Positions 20,107-33,042 of a stretch of 64,000 bases of DNA are shown here, one piece after another; the first letter of the stretch is position 1, and each line of letters opens with the position of its first letter. The DNA is taken from NCBI GenBank assembly GCA_018417955.1, contig JACTVC010000016.1:434001-498000 (forward strand), in the 5' to 3' direction. The position numbers and the translations under genes were made by a program. The notes under the pieces were generated by a model that worked only from the letters and a program-made list of their open reading frames with translations, was not told where the DNA came from and searched no databases. The stretch comes from Laccaria trichodermophora. Taxonomy: Eukaryota > Basidiomycota > Agaricomycetes > Agaricales > Hydnangiaceae.

Positions 20107-20989
20107 TGTTCTGCACTCGAAAATCGGAATTAGAAGTGTGGGCGCTTGGTTTCTTGGCTTCGCTGTGCGATGAGGCAGGTGAGAGGTCTTGGAGAGGTCC
20201 ACTCAACGCAATGACCTGCGATCCAAACAAAAGTAAACACTTGTTTTCTCCACCAAAAATCTAAAATGAGCGCCGATTTTTCATTACTGGGACGTACACA
20301 AAAGAGGTGCGCTACTGAGCCTCCGTAACTCTGATAGGCGACGCCGAGAGGATCTTGATACCAGGCATGCTGTCAATGTTAAGCGCGTCCCCGAATCCCA
20401 AGGACCCTTCCTAGTCAACATCGGCTCCTCATCCTCCACTGCGCCTGCAACCTCCCTCTCCACACAACCCCCAAACCGTGTTGACCACCCAACACCAGCT
20501 CAAAGCGCACAAATTCAACACGATCATATCCACCGGTTAGTCTTTCAGTTCTTCGAGCGTTCAACATGACCCTTGCGATAGCGGATCTTCGATCTGGGGA
20601 TAAACGTCGACTCGTTTTACGATGCCTTGGTATGTGGTGAGGGGGTAGCGGAAGATGACAATCAGTATGCCGTATGCTTTTGAGCTGGGTATCGTGGTGT
20701 CAGCTTCCTGGTGACGATATACTACATGAGGCGGCTCATACCTGATATCTGAAGGGAGGTGGGAAAGCCATGTCAGGGCAAAGAGGGTGGTGTGCATTAG
20801 CGTCACGGAGATGGTCTAGGCTTTCGAGAGGTCGATTTGAGGGGAGCAAGTGGGCTGGATGGGGTACGTAGTTTTGCCAGACAACTCGCGAATCCTTAGC
20901 TTGGATTCGAATACTACGTAGTCTGACCTGATTAGGACAAGAGGCGGTCGGGACTAGGACAAAAGGAGCTATCATGAACGTTGAATCCT
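20107..20989. repeat. Fragment related to the dispersed repeat; no intact gene
   Basis: CTAGTCAACATCGGCTCCTC at ~20413 recurs near 22838 with the next ~60 bp, so part of the dispersed repeat is present here separately. Minus-strand frames (20561-20975) read as protein-like pieces (for example YPQIEDPLSQGSC) but in shifted frames. I regard them as remnants of an unrecognised gene. Confidence 0.4.
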
Positions 20990-23900
20990 TCAGCTTGAGA
21001 TTCGTGTCTTTATTTCAGGGAAGTAAATGTAACGTACAAGTACTTTTTCGAAGTTAAGACAAAATAATGGCTGGATCTGGCGTGAGGGTATTGTGCTTAC
21101 CCCGCAGTCTACATGGTTGTGCGACGTTGGCTTTGAGTAGTGTATAAGAATCAAAAGCCCCTTGCAGTCCATGACGGGAATGAAGACCGAACGTTTGGGG
21201 GAAACGAAACGTCGAGGAATCACTGCAACAACGTCAGCATGTAGTATATTGCGACAGAAGTAACTGTCGTACTCACCTCTCGCCCGACGGCATCAAGCCG
21301 CCGAAGTACACCACCATGACGGATGTAGAGAGGGACACACCAACGGTCGTGCAGTTCTGGTATGCCGTGACCCTTATAGCGTAGTTTGGAGATACAATTC
21401 GTTGTTGTTGGAGTATCGGGAGGATGGAGTTTGTGGAGCTGGGCGGCTGATCAAGGGTACTGGTGTCCTCTCAACAGCGGCTCGACAACAGTGTGTCGGG
21501 CAGGATAATAGTGGGTCCTTTGACTTGTAAGGATCGGAAACGGCTAGTTGATTGCCACTAGATGTGTGCTGCAAGTGTCGTTGAGTTAGTCATGTGAACG
21601 ACAAGATACGAAATCAGAGCTTGACGCACCTTGAATTTAGAAAACGTTTTCTTACTTGAAAGATCGCGAGAGCAGTAGCAAACGAGTGCAGGGGCAGTGA
21701 AGATGGCGATGTTGTCGACGAGGTCGTGGTGGATGAGATCAAGAGATTTGCTGTGGTCGAGAGTAGCTGGAAGCTTCGTATATCCACCTCAACAGTGGAA
21801 TTAACACCTCTGAGACCAGAATGTTCGAAAGAGCAGACGCCTCACGCCGCCCACTCCATCGTTGGTCGTTCTCTCGCCCTTTTCGTCCATCTATTCACCA
21901 CAACTCCACTAACTCCGGCGTTGCATACTCGAGCATGCCTCACGACGGTGTTCCAGCCAAGACCTCGAATATTGTAGAAGCCGATTGACGGGGGAAAAGG
22001 GGAAGCGAGTGGGGTAGATATGTTCGCCTACTGCAACTCGACTCTCACTCTCCTTGTCCCTCTCAGCCGGAGGTATTTTTTTTTTCAAATCTCTATCGAG
22101 TCATGGACGGCGGGGACCTCGACCCATCCATCATCCATTTCCGTCATGATTCATCCTCCACCTGACATCAAAACGAAGAAGCCGTGCGTCCGTGTCGTCT
22201 GAAAGGCACTCCCAATGATCGACATCAGTCAGGAGGACGGTGAGAGGGACCAAGAGCGTAGTCGGTGGTGGGGGAGCTGTGAAATAGGCATGTTGCAAGA
22301 TCGAGGGAAGTGCGAAGGTCGACTGTCGTTGGTCGTTGGCTTCATTGAGGAGCAGGCGAATGTGGGTGTGTGAGGGAAGACACTGGAATAATCCTCTGCT
22401 CTGGGTGATTGATGGTCTGGTGCTGAGTGAAAAGGCGGGAAGAGGGTGAATCGAGTAACGTGACAACACTTGTTGCTGCTCTTCTCCCGTTGTATGCGCA
22501 ACATTGCGACTACTTCAGTAGACCAACTCACCACAGCGCTAGGGGCATGGAGATCTACCTCGAATCGACGTATCACCTTCCCCACACCTCCACCAACATT
22601 CACAGCTTCCTCAAACGTCCTTCCCTCATGCAACCGTGTCACCAGGTCTCTTTCTCCACCCATATTCTCCACTCTCAGAAGATTCCCTCCATCCCCGGAC
22701 CGGAGAAAGCATCACGCGCACGCCCCAGCTGCTCAATCCTCCCTCGATCGACGACACAGCCAAATACATGACCCAAGACGGCTCAGCCTCCTGGCATTCA
22801 ACGTTCAACATTTAGCCCACTCACTCCTACACCTCCTAGTCAACATCGGCTCCTCATCCTCCCCTGCGCCTGCGACCTCCCTCTCCGCAAATCCCCCCAA
22901 GTTTAGGGAATTCAGAGAACCCAGCATATAGGCCCGTATTGAGTTTTGGGATAGGTGACAAGGGAGAGAGAGGGGTTTGGAAGATACTGCATGAGCAGGA
23001 GGCCAATGAACTCCCTCTGCGGTGGGTCCTTCGGTCGGCTAGTCCGTGCCTTGGTGCTGGAGGATGGTGATTCGTTTACGTCAACACAAGTCGAGGATGA
23101 CATTCGACTTCCACTACACTGCCAACCTCAGCCCGACCATCATCAACTTTCCTCCTGCTCGGGGCAGCCTCACACGTCCTCCTCTCCAGGTCATCCGAAA
23201 AGTCCTGTTCAACAAGAAACAAGACTCCTCCCTAACCAACTTGGGCCTCTCCACCTCCCTCGCGAGATTTCTGTACTCGCGCTTGCTCTCCTCCAACTCT
23301 TGAATAAGATCCTTCACATACTCCTCTAAAAGCCTTTCCTTCCGGAAATCCGATGCCATCTAGTTCGCTGCCCGCGTAACAGCAGCCACTCTCCACCGCT
23401 TCATTTTCTCTCCTCCCGCGATGAGCTCGTCGCTCTGTCATTGCATCTTCCACATCTGGTTGGAGAGCAACAGACGATCGCAGAAAGCCTTGAATGCATT
23501 GGAGCATTTCGACGCTTTGGTAGACTGGAGTCTGCCTTTTATCCCTCGGTATTCTTTTCAGCCGTGGTTCATCAACAAAAGCCGCTCGCAGAAGTTAGAG
23601 AACGCTGAGCAGACGGCGTTAGACCTGCCGTTCTGACTCGGAGGACGTTGGGCGGACATGACCGCAGGGCGGAGTGTTATAATGGCGCGCAGAAGGGTTG
23701 CCCTTGCCACGTTACGAGGGGGAGGTTACACAGGAGTTTGGAGTGCATCGTCTTTTCTTTCAAGTCTGCGAGGACTTGGTTGGCTCTGGCTGCGAGGTTG
23801 TGAGGGTGTGGTAGCTGCGGATGAAGGTGGTGTATGCCGGTGTGTTGCGGGTGCAGGTGTGGTGGGGGCTTGTATCCAGGGATGTAGTCCGATGCTGAGT

Positions 23901-24060
23901 GGAAAGAGAGGGCAACGCGACGGCGATGAAAAGGCGATTGGTGTTCATTGGATTGTAATTAAACGTCGGCGTCAACATTTCAAGGTGATTTACAAGGTTT
24001 GCTTTAGACTAGGATTCGCTAGACGACATCCCAGTAAGTATTAACAGCGGGATAATGTGC
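20990..24060. repeat. Dispersed repeat family, copy 2 (longest)
   Basis: 21055-22240 matches copy 1 with an extra ~270 bp near 21750-22050. 22920-24000 matches copy 3 (63220-64000), sharing AAGATACTGCATGAGCAGGA, CTCCCTCTGCGGTGGGTCCT and AACAGACGATCG. Minus-strand reading gives conserved peptide words such as SCFLLNRTFR and LVTRLHEGRTFEEA. Stops and shifts differ between copies, as expected for old copies of a multi-exon gene or element of unknown type. Confidence 0.6.
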
Positions 24061-24335
24061 GACGAAAGGACATCGTAACTTACACTCTGAGCCCTTGAAA
24101 TTTCGCGTTGAATATACTAGGCGGCTGATTGGACCTTCGTATTCTTCGTAATAAATTGGAAGCGAATGAATGGAGGGTGGTGATATTGGAAGCAATAGTC
24201 TTGTCCTGATATGGAATAAATACTAGTCGACAGTGGGGTGGAAAACGGGAGTTGTCAGGAAGGCAGTGGGTTGAAGAGGGGAGCTTGAGCCTGGGTTGCA
24301 CTGATTGTCAGATCTATGCAAACGACAAGCAACGG
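24061..24335. other. Left flank of the outer LTR element
   Basis: No gene recognised. Ends in ACGG directly before the LTR; see the flank comparison under the outer element. Confidence 0.3.
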
Positions 24336-26008
24336 TGATACGGATGAAACCATTTCACCCGTATAAAATTCGATTTTAATGATTTTACCGCTAAAGGTCA
24401 TCTCTAATAAATACACTACGTACAATTGCAATGATACAAAGAGTCAATGCGCATACCCGGCGCAGTTGATTAAAAATGCAAATGCGTGGAATCTGAAAAT
24501 AGGACGAAGGCCTTGGAACTGGCAGCAGTATGCGTCATGACATTATACTTGGATCCTATCTAAGATTCACCTACCATGAAATAGAGCACAAAGAGGTTCT
24601 AGAGTAAACACCCAACGCAGGGAGAAGAATTGCATTACTACTAAAGGGTTTAGAAACACATAATGGATTTATTGTGAAAAACTCATGTTTATACAAGAAA
24701 TACAGAAAAGACGACTTAGACGCCTAAACGGCATGTCTGAAATATTGAGAAGACTAAATTACGCCTAAACCGTAAACGTACGGAGACTTAGCATGGCTCA
24801 CGGCCATTCAGAAAGTCATGTACGGCAGTTCCCGCGTACGCATCAAAGACTGATGCGTCTGAACGTCACAAGTACAAACATAAGAAAAGACACATTCTAT
24901 TATATGAAATATAATAAGAACCCCCTGACATAAGAAAGACATTTGAAAACATCTTCGGAGTGTCTCCCAACCTCCGTAATGAAAAGACGAGCCAAGACAA
25001 GGCATTTTAATTAAAAACTCGGAAACGACGGAAGACCGAAGACTATTGGTAAACACGTACGCATGCGCATCAACGCATCAGGAAACGTTAATCATTTTGT
25101 GATGTCATCTGTCAAACCAGTAAACCGGGCCATAGGAAGAAACACGCGAGATCATGCCAAGCTAAGAATAGCTACGTCGGCTAACTCCGCGTACGCATCA
25201 AACACTGATGCGTTTGAAAATGAAAGACGTGACACTACAAAAATCTGTAGTGTTCACAGAGATAGACTACAAAATATACCACACGTTCATTAAAATTCAT
25301 ATTTGTAATTCGGGCCGAAGTATCCCGCATTAAAACACATGTAAAACGTAGATAGGGGATCCTGGAGTATATAAGGAGCACGCTAGCAGGTCAAAAGGCA
25401 AGCAATCGCCCCCCGTTGACCAGCTAGTTGCACTCCAAGTAGAGACTTAGGAGGTGGACAGTTGTAATCAATTAAAGGAGATTTCTTCGTGGTCAGATAA
25501 GTACAGTGTGAATGAAGCCAGCGTGCTTGGGAGTCAACTTACTTGGAGACTTGGAATAAGAGGTTTTAAGGACACAGTATCATTTTAGACGAGACAGCGT
25601 ACTCGTACACTTGGTTTTGGAGCATAGTGACATAATAAAAACTCATGGGAGTCATAAAAGTCAATTAAAGTCGTGTTTTGTGTTAATAAAAGAAACTGTG
25701 ATCAAAGAACTTTGCATTTAAGAAACCAAGCTCCCAGAAAGATATACTTTGTTCTATTGAACTATTCTAAACCACACCTTATAATAAAAACCCAATTTTG
25801 AATGAAAACTCTTGAGAATTAAACCTAAGAAGACAAAAGTGGTATTTCTTAATACCAAAGGCCCTCGAACTCTTGCACCGAGATTGTGATAGTGTGTGTG
25901 TGTGTGTGTGTGAGTGAGTGTTAGGTGTTTTAGGGTTTTCCCCCGACGCGCTTGATCCTTGTTTGCGTGTTTCGCACTTTCACGTTCATCCCCGTGCAAA
26001 GCGTATCA
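24336..26008 (+). repeat. 5' LTR of the outer element
   Basis: 1673 bp, near-identical to the 3' LTR. By eye there are about 20 substitutions, all transitions and nearly all CpG versus TpG/CpA, plus a 2-bp difference in a TG microsatellite at ~25893-25912. It contains inverted motifs GCATCA...TGATGC (24840-24856 and 25195-25211). Confidence 0.95.
25368..25376 (+). promoter_or_regulatory. TATA box of the outer 5' LTR
   Basis: TATATAAGG in the LTR, 640 bp before its 3' end and shared with the 3' LTR (52150-52158). A likely U3 core promoter for the genomic RNA. Confidence 0.6.
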
Positions 26009-26010
26009 TC

Positions 26011-26027
26011 TGGAGCCCACCGCGAGG
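26011..26027 (+). other. Primer-binding site of the outer element
   Basis: TGGAGCCCACCGCGAGG, starting 2 nt after the LTR, has the TGG expected opposite a tRNA 3' CCA end. Which tRNA primes was not determined. Confidence 0.6.
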
Positions 26028-26390
26028 GTCTCCTTTTGTTTTTGATAAAGCAAAGACTTGAAAGTTTAGTGATCTACGGGATCAATTATTTAAACGAAAG
26101 TTTAAATTAAAACCGCTAGCGCTTGAAGCAATTTAAATACTAGTGCAGAGTCGTTCACCACGGCACCAAAAATCAGACAAACAGCGAATTCTATTAAAGC
26201 AGGGGAATCGTCAGGTTTACCACCTCCACCTAAACGAAAAGCTAAGCAACCTGCAACAGCAGTAGTGCAAAGGTTTCCGTTAAGAACAGAGACAGTATCC
26301 CAACTGCCTCCTCGCGTGACTCGTAGAAAAACTGTTAGGGCATCTGATAATATAAACCCGAACTCGTTAGCCCAAAGAAATATTACAAAC

Positions 26391-27902
26391 ATGCCAGATA
26401 ATACCCAAGATGAAGCTCCTGCCACAGGAGGCAGAAGATCGTCTAGACCGATGCCATTGCCAGGCTCTCGAGGAGCCCCTAACTTTGACAAGGAAAAACC
26501 CATTGAACTATTAAGGTTCATTGACCAAATGGAGGACTTGTTCACAGAGCATGGTATTGATGATGATCAAGAAAAGAAGAAACAATTAGGAAGGTACACG
26601 GACCAAAAGACGGAATTCGAATGGCGAGCATTTGATACGTTTGCTCCTGAAGTTGAATACAAGGAGTTTAAACAGGCGTTGATCGATGACTATCCAGAAG
26701 CAAAGATGGCGGGAAAAGGAACACTGGCAAATTTGAGAAAAATTTGTAAAGACCATCAGCGCATCGATATTGATGACTTTATTGCACTTAAAAACCTTAC
26801 CAGAAGCTTCCGAGCAGAACAAAAATTACTCCTGACACCACCCGCCTTGGTGAGCAACAGAGAATTAGTTGATATGTTTTTAGGATGCCTAAGGGATAGT
26901 TTCAGAGGTCAAGTGGAAGGAAGTCTCAATATTAAATTTTCCAAAGATGATAAAGGAAAAACTGCTGAAGGAAAAGAACGCTGTCCAGAGGATCCATATC
27001 CTATCCTAGATGTAATTGAAATGGCTGAGACTATTGCAGGACGTGCACAAGGGATTAGCTCTTCAAGTGATACCCGGGTTGGTGTCAATACGACAGAAAC
27101 TCGGACAACAAGAGAGCATCACACGCATACTACGCCGGCACATAGTGTTAAGCGAGAAGATGATATCCGAGAATTAAACCAGAAAGTGGCGTTACTCATG
27201 GATAAAATTACATCGAGTGAAAAAGCACAGATGAGTGCTTTCCAAGCGTCTAGACAAGAAATGAACAAATTAACTGAGACGTTAATGACCCAGCATGTTA
27301 CCTCAGCACCCACCATGAGGCAGACACAGCCTACTTGGAGAATGGGTTCAGATGGATGCTGGTACTGTGAAGAAACGGGGCATTTCGCGATGAATTGTCC
27401 TCATAGGGAAGAACATATTAGAACGGGAAAAATTAAAATGTCCGGGCATAAGATGTTTTTCGCGCTCACAGGACAACCAGTACCTAGAGGGACAAATGGG
27501 AAGTCTGCTAAAATGATTGTTGAGGAAGCTAGTAATAAAGATATGATGGCGCAAAGCAATATGTTTGCATCGCCTGGAGAAATTTACACACAGAACAGCG
27601 GAGAGCCAGGTATCGTCCAGTTGGGAATAGATGCTCGAGTTAAATCAGTATACACCAACCAGATTAGAGACTCGAGAGATGATCTTTTAGATAAAATGGC
27701 TACTCGAATTGATACGCTGTTGGGTAATAATGTGCCGGCACAGGTGGCACGTCCATCGGCACAAGAAGTTGACATAGTCAACAATATGAAAAACATTCTG
27801 TCATATTTTGAGGGACAGCAAGGTCAAGGTCAAGAAGCTGCAAGTTATGTAGCTACTAGACGCAGTCAAGCTGATACTCAGGGACAGCAGGGTTTCTCGT
27901 AG
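26391..27902 (+). CDS. Gag of the outer gypsy element
   Basis: A 503-aa capsid/nucleocapsid polyprotein. The first in-frame ATG is 26391 (MPDNTQDEAPATGG); the frame is open back to 26127 without another ATG. The N-terminal half is a gypsy Gag-like helical region (FDTFAPEVEYKEFKQALIDD). The zinc knuckle is C323-x2-C326-x4-H331-x4-C336 (CWYCEETGHFAMNC), for RNA binding. The frame ends at TAG 27900, two codons after a G GGT TTC heptamer that would shift ribosomes into the protease frame. Intact. Confidence 0.88.
   Translation: MPDNTQDEAPATGGRRSSRPMPLPGSRGAPNFDKEKPIELLRFIDQMEDLFTEHGIDDDQEKKKQLGRYTDQKTEFEWRAFDTFAPEVEYKEFKQALIDDYPEAKMAGKGTLANLRKICKDHQRIDIDDFIALKNLTRSFRAEQKLLLTPPALVSNRELVDMFLGCLRDSFRGQVEGSLNIKFSKDDKGKTAEGKERCPEDPYPILDVIEMAETIAGRAQGISSSSDTRVGVNTTETRTTREHHTHTTPAHSVKREDDIRELNQKVALLMDKITSSEKAQMSAFQASRQEMNKLTETLMTQHVTSAPTMRQTQPTWRMGSDGCWYCEETGHFAMNCPHREEHIRTGKIKMSGHKMFFALTGQPVPRGTNGKSAKMIVEEASNKDMMAQSNMFASPGEIYTQNSGEPGIVQLGIDARVKSVYTNQIRDSRDDLLDKMATRIDTLLGNNVPAQVARPSAQEVDIVNNMKNILSYFEGQQGQGQEAASYVATRRSQADTQGQQGFS
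27890..27896 (+). promoter_or_regulatory. Candidate -1 frameshift heptamer, gag to protease
   Basis: GGGTTTC reads G GGT TTC in the gag frame, matching X XXY YYZ, inside the 28-nt gag/protease overlap (27875-27902) and two codons before the gag stop. The downstream frame is -1 relative to gag. Confidence 0.6.
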
Positions 27903-29167
27903 GTTCAAGGATTGAGCGTTCTGGTAGGAATGCGGTTAATACCAGAAGTAAGAAAGCTCTTGAGAACCAAACTAAAGCCAAAAACCGCAGACAATTAGCA
28001 GAATTCGAAGATTCTGATGATGAGCAAGAAGAAGAAATTGAAGAAACGGAGGAAGAAATTCCGCCCGTTGTAATTAAGAAAACCCAGAAAACTATACCAA
28101 AACCGAAAGAGAAGCCTAAACCACTTCTCCCAAGGGATGATGAAGAAGAGGATCCAGTGCCTAGGCATAAACAGTTACCATACTTAAATATTCCTGACCT
28201 GAATGATCCTAGACAAAAAGAAGAAATAAAGATTGATAATTTTGAGCCAATTATTGATACTGAGAAAAGACCTGTTTCTTATAAACACCAAGCACCAATT
28301 GAGAATGTGACACACGAGAGAGAGGCTTTAGCGAATCTCTATAATGCCCCAGTCACACTGACGGCAGAGACTTTGATAAGCATTTCCCCAGGTATTAGAC
28401 ACGACTTAATTAAAGCTTTATCTAAGAAAAGGATGCCAGTACAACAAGCTCAAAACCGAAAAGTTACTATGATGGAAGAGCCTGACATTGATGCGGTACC
28501 GTTAAAACCTACAAAATTTGAATTGGAGGCGGATGCGATATCCATTAACGATTTAAATATAAAAGCGGCTTTTATAGTGACAACAAGAGATGACGGAAAC
28601 GTGCCAAAAGGGTCTATCATAATCAGTGATCCAGTAGCACAATACCTGCAGAGTTTAGGTCCGTCTGAGAAACCGAAACAAATCTATGTTGCAAAGGAGT
28701 CTCATGCGTTACGAACCGTCTTCCCAGTGATTAATAGAATGGGACAGATTGAATGTTTGTTAGACGCTGGTTCTCAAATTATTGCCATGGATGTGGAAGT
28801 GGCTAAGAAATTGGCCATCTCATGGGATCCAGACATAAAAATTCAAATGCAGAGTGCAAACAGGACAGTTGAACAGACCCTGGGTCTTGCTAAAAATGTA
28901 CCTTTTATCTTTGGAACTATAACGGTATACTTACAAGTCCACATCATCACTGACCCTGCATATAAAGTGCTATTGGGCAGACCGTTTGATGTATTGACAG
29001 AGAGTACTGTACAGAATTATAAAGACGGGGGACAAACTCTTATCATAGCGGATCCTAATTCGACACAACGATGTGTATTACCTACACACGAAAGAGGAAG
29101 ACCACCTGTCGTAATAAAAGCAGAAATTCCTAAGCCATCTGAGGATTTTCGGTCTTCGATGAATTGA
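27890..29167 (+). CDS. Protease ORF of the outer element (-1 frame to gag)
   Basis: This frame is open from 27875 to TGA 29165-29167. If entered by frameshift at 27890 it adds ~425 residues: a charged linker ([18 protein letters not shown]) and then a retropepsin-like domain. The active site is [12 protein letters not shown], an Asp-Ala-Gly (D-A-G) triad; the hydrophobic flap/loop region ends in [10 protein letters not shown], as in gypsy proteases. The protease matures Gag and Pol. First ATG-like start inside the frame is far downstream of the linker, which supports frameshift entry. Intact. Confidence 0.78.
   Translation, partial: GFLVGSRIERSGRNAVNTRSKKALENQTKAKNRRQLAEFEDSDDEQEEEIEETEEEIPPVVIKKTQKTIPKPKEKPKPLLPRDDEEEDPVPRHKQLPYLNIPDLNDPRQKEEIKIDNFEPIIDTEKRPVSYKHQAPIENVTHEREALANLYNAPVTLTAETLISISPGIRHDLIKALSKKRMPVQQAQNRKVTMMEEPDIDAVPLKPTKFELEADAISINDLNIKAAFIVTTRDDGNVPKGSIIISDPVAQYLQSLGPSEKPKQIYVAKESHALRTVFPVINRMGQIECLLDAGSQIIAMDVEVAKKLAISWDPDIKIQMQSANRTVEQTLGLAKNVPFIFGTITVYLQVHIITDPAYKVLLGRPFDVLTESTVQNYKDGGQTLIIADPNSTQRCVLPTHERGRPPVVIKAEIPKPSEDFRSSMN
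29143..29149 (+). promoter_or_regulatory. Candidate -1 frameshift heptamer, protease to pol
   Basis: GGATTTT reads G GAT TTT in the protease frame. The -1 frame has a stop at 29140 and becomes open exactly at 29143, so the pol frame starts at the heptamer. It is the same type as G GAU UUA, the pro-pol site I recall for a betaretrovirus. Confidence 0.55.
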
Positions 29168-32100
29168 TCAAAGATCAAGGAGAGATCGCTGTAACCTTGA
29201 TAGATGATGGTAATGGTGGTTTTGAATGCGAGTCATATACATTACCAGGGAATGGAAAATTTGAGCAAGAAGAATTAAGAAATCTTTACTTGCTCCAAAC
29301 CTTGAGAAATGAAAAACACATAGAAGAAAAAGACCGTCCCGCGCTTGTAAGTTATTTAGGGAAATATTTCTCTGATGTAAATTTAGAGTCGGGGGGGATC
29401 CAAAATGTTGAAACCATGATGAATGTCATTTATGACCATGAGGATAAAGCAGCACCTAAGGAAAAGAAAGAGGATCCTGTAGAGACTAGAGAGACTTTTG
29501 TCACAAAGAAATACAAGCCGGTTGCACAGAAAATCAGGCCAGTATACCAAGACCTCCCAGATAAATTCAGAATAATTCGTGATATTAAAGGGAATCCTCT
29601 TGACACTCTCCCAAAGTTGAACAGGACACCTCCTGACTTTGTACCCACGGGACGCTACACTGAAGAGAGAAAGGAACAATTTGACAAAGTCCACAGTGGT
29701 GACTTTTTGTGGCCAGAAGAACGAAAATTATTACACCATTTTATGATGGAGAATAATGAGGCTTTTGCATGGGATGACTCTGAGAGAGGAAGATTCAAAC
29801 CAGAATACTTCCCACCTGTAGACATTCCTGTTATACCACATACACCCTGGGTATTGAAAAATATTCCTATCCCACCAGGATTATTCTCAGAAGTATGTAA
29901 AATCATTAAGACAAAGATAGATGCTGGAGTTTATGAACCTTCAAATTCATCTTATAGATCACGGTGGTTTTGCGTATTAAAGAAAGATGGAAAAAGCTTG
30001 CGAATTGTACAAAGTCTAGAACCATTGAATGCAGTCACAATAGCGCACTCGGGTTTACCACCTGCAACAGATGCACTTGCGACACATTTCTCAGGCCGGG
30101 CATGTGGAGGCATGTTTGATTTATACGTAGGATATGATGAGAGACTTTTAGCGGAGTCTTCTCGGGATTTGACTACTTTTCAAACACCTTTCGGTGCTTT
30201 GCGACTTGTAACGTTACCAATGGGTTGGACTAATTCAGTACCAATATTCCACGACGATGTCACGTACATTCTACAAGATGAGATACCAGATGTTACAGTA
30301 CCATATATTGATGATGTACCTTGTAGAGGTCCAGCAACCAGATATGAATTACCTGGAGGAAAATTTGAGACTATACCAGAAAATGAAGGCATAAGACGTT
30401 TTGTGATGGAACACTTTGAGAATGTTAACAGAGTGGTTCACAGGATGAAATATGCAGGAGGAACTTTCTCGGGTTTTAAATCCACAATTTGTGCAGCTGA
30501 AATTACTGTAGTAGGTCATTTATGCACATATGAAGGAAGGAAACCAGAGACAGACAGAGTAAAAGTCATTGATAATTGGGGACCTTGTAAAAATCTGCAT
30601 GATGTGAGAGCATTTCTTGGAACTGTTGGGGTATGCCGGATGTTTATTGAAAACTTTGCAAAGAAAGCACAGCCTATCAATGACTTGGTCAGGAAAGGTG
30701 CTCCTTTTGAATGGGGGCCTGCTCAAGAAGAATCCATGGCAGAACTCAAGAAAAGTCTCAGAGAATGTCCTGCATTGGTGCCTTTAGATTATATTAATAA
30801 TCCCAATCCAGTTGTACTAGCAGTAGACACCTCATGGAAGGCTGTTGGCTTTTACATCTTTCAAGATGACAAAGATACAGGAAAAAGAAACTATGCAAGG
30901 TTTGGTTCTATAACCTTGAATGACAGAGAGGCTAGAATGTCACAACCAAAAAGAGAATTATTTGGACTCATGAGAGCCCTTGAAGCTGCTTCATATTGGC
31001 TACTTGGTGTAAGACGTTTAATAGTGGAAACAGATGCAAAGTACCTTGCTGGAATGTTAACTAATCCTGGCATGGGACCGAATGCTACTGTAAATAGATG
31101 GATTGACAAAATCCTCATGTTCCACTTTACGTTGCAACATGTAAAAGGAAAGACCTTTGCAGCAGATGGACTTTCAAGAAGAGATTGGCAACCTGGAGAT
31201 GAAGTGTTTTCAAATTCAGAGGAAAACATGGATGAACCAGTGGGGACTCTAGAAGTCTTAGCAGACCCTAATGATGGTGAACCGCCATTGGATTTTGAAG
31301 ACTTTAAAGACCAAATAGATACTCGTGGAGGTTATGTTCTATCATTAGCATTATCAATTGATGACTTTTATGATGAACTTGATAGAGAAGAAGCAATGAG
31401 TGAGCAGTTTGCAGAAAGCATCAAACAAAAGATTGAAAATGATAAGAATAACCTGACTTGTAGTGAAGAACAGAAGGACTTCTTAAGAACCTTTGTAGTA
31501 TCCACTTTAATCCCAGATTTGAGAGCCAGGTATGATGAAATGGAAACAGAGGACCCATATCCTGAAGAAGGACGCTCTTTCCTAGGAAAGGCTCATGATG
31601 ATTATCTGCCGTTAGTACGAATTTGGTTGAAAAATCCAAATGTTCGACCTGAAAATCTTATGGACAAACAGTATATTTCATTTACAAGATTTGCAAAAGG
31701 GTTCTTTGTTGACAAAGAAGACAGATTATACAGAAGAAGCATAGATTCCAGACACAAACTGGTGGTAGACAAATCACATAGAATGTACATGATGCGTGCG
31801 GCTCATGATAGTCTTGGACATAGAGGTGCATATGCTACGAGAATGATGTTAGGAGAAAGATTCTGGTGGCCAGACATTGAATGCGATATTACATGGTATA
31901 TGAAAACATGCCATCGCTGCCAAGAAAGGTCCAAAAGAATTATAGAAATTCCTCCAACGGTTACTCATACACCCTCTATTTTTCAAGTACTTCATGCTGA
32001 TACTGTTCACGTAACACCTGCATCTAATGGGTGTAAATACATTGTACATGGAAGATGCGCTTTATCCAGTTATATGGAAGGAAGACCTTTGAAGAAAGAA

Positions 32101-33042
32101 ACGGCACGGACTATAGCACTCTGGCTATTTGAAGAAGTAATTTGCAGATGGGGCTGCCTATCCGAAATTATTACAGATAATGGTGCTGTATTTCTTGCAG
32201 CTGTAAGATGGCTTGAAGAAAAGTACGGAATAAAGGGAATACGAATTTCCGCGTACAATTCTAAGGCAAACGGAAGAATTGAGAGACTGCATTGGGATGT
32301 AGTACAAATGTTAGCCAAATGCTGTGGACCACAGAACCTTGCTAAATGGTATTGGTTCTTTTGGCAGGTACTATGGGCAGATAGAATCACGGTTAGAAAG
32401 TGTTTTGGTTGCTCGCCGTTTTTCATGGTTACTGGTGTGCATCCACTGATACCACTTGATGTTCAAGAAGCCACATGGTTAGTTAAATTACCAGATCGTG
32501 TTTTGACTACAGAAGAGCTTATTGGCTATAGAGCAAGAGCTTTGGCCAAACACAGGGTTCACGTTGCAGACATGAGAAGGAGAGTGACCTTAGAAAAAAT
32601 GACAAGAGTAGCAAAGTACGAAATTGAACATAGGAATAAAATCGTTGGTAGAATTTACAAACCGGGGGACTTGGTTCTTGTCAGAAATACGAGCGTTGAG
32701 TCATCCTTGAATAGAAAAATGAAACCACGATATTTAAGCCCGATGATTATAATCAGGCGTTCCAAGGGAGGTTCGTACATTGTGGCGGAAATGGATGGGG
32801 CTGTGTTTCAAAATAAAGTTGGGGCCTTTAGAATTATTCCTTACTTTGCAAGGACTAAGATAATGCTTCCCGACGATATTTATGAAATCATAGACCTCAA
32901 CAAAGAAAGCTTAGACAAATTAGACGAAGAAGGACTTGAAGATCGCGTCGATTCGAATGACTATTACTTCGAAGGTGTAAATTTGGACCAAAACGTTCAA
33001 GATGACGCCGGCAGAATGGAAGCAAACGACGATGATGATTAG
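29143..33042 (+). CDS. Pol of the outer element: reverse transcriptase, RNase H, integrase
   Basis: An intact frame of about 1299 codons with no ATG at its beginning, so it is reached by frameshift from the protease frame. Numbered from 29164: RT with [14 protein letters not shown] and catalytic YIDD (381-384); RNase H with [15 protein letters not shown] and FAADGLSRR; integrase zinc domain [10 protein letters not shown]...CHRCQERSK (~880-920); integrase catalytic D946, D1005, E1040, the last pair 35 residues apart (DD35E). The C-terminus is acidic (MEANDDDD) with no chromodomain. It copies the genomic RNA and inserts the DNA. Order RT-RH-IN is that of Ty3/gypsy. Confidence 0.93.
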   Translation, partial: GFSVFDELIKDQGEIAVTLIDDGNGGFECESYTLPGNGKFEQEELRNLYLLQTLRNEKHIEEKDRPALVSYLGKYFSDVNLESGGIQNVETMMNVIYDHEDKAAPKEKKEDPVETRETFVTKKYKPVAQKIRPVYQDLPDKFRIIRDIKGNPLDTLPKLNRTPPDFVPTGRYTEERKEQFDKVHSGDFLWPEERKLLHHFMMENNEAFAWDDSERGRFKPEYFPPVDIPVIPHTPWVLKNIPIPPGLFSEVCKIIKTKIDAGVYEPSNSSYRSRWFCVLKKDGKSLRIVQSLEPLNAVTIAHSGLPPATDALATHFSGRACGGMFDLYVGYDERLLAESSRDLTTFQTPFGALRLVTLPMGWTNSVPIFHDDVTYILQDEIPDVTVPYIDDVPCRGPATRYELPGGKFETIPENEGIRRFVMEHFENVNRVVHRMKYAGGTFSGFKSTICAAEITVVGHLCTYEGRKPETDRVKVIDNWGPCKNLHDVRAFLGTVGVCRMFIENFAKKAQPINDLVRKGAPFEWGPAQEESMAELKKSLRECPALVPLDYINNPNPVVLAVDTSWKAVGFYIFQDDKDTGKRNYARFGSITLNDREARMSQPKRELFGLMRALEAASYWLLGVRRLIVETDAKYLAGMLTNPGMGPNATVNRWIDKILMFHFTLQHVKGKTFAADGLSRRDWQPGDEVFSNSEENMDEPVGTLEVLADPNDGEPPLDFEDFKDQIDTRGGYVLSLALSIDDFYDELDREEAMSEQFAESIKQKIENDKNNLTCSEEQKDFLRTFVVSTLIPDLRARYDEMETEDPYPEEGRSFLGKAHDDYLPLVRIWLKNPNVRPENLMDKQYISFTRFAKGFFVDKEDRLYRRSIDSRHKLVVDKSHRMYMMRAAHDSLGHRGAYATRMMLGERFWWPDIECDITWYMKTCHRCQERSKRIIEIPPTVTHTPSIFQVLHADTVHVTPASNGCKYIVHGRCALSSYMEGRPLKKETARTIALWLFEEVICRWGCLSEIITDNGAVFLAAVRWLEEKYGIKGIRISAYNSKANGRIERLHWDVVQMLAKCCGPQNLAKWYWFFWQVLWADRITVRKCFGCSPFFMVTGVHPLIPLDVQEATWLVKLPDRVLTTEELIGYRARALAKHRVHVADMRRRVTLEKMTRVAKYEIEHRNKIVGRIYKPGDLVLVRNTSVESSLNRKMKPRYLSPMIIIRRSKGGSYIVAEMDGAVFQNKVGAFRIIPYFARTKIMLPDDIYEIIDLNKESLDKLDEEGLEDRVDSNDYYFEGVNLDQNVQDDAGRMEANDDDD

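Noticed and set aside
24836..25293. Small plus-strand ORF (25063-25293) repeated at 51845-52075
   Set aside because: It is in both LTRs of the outer element; it carries no domain and overlaps U3 repeats.
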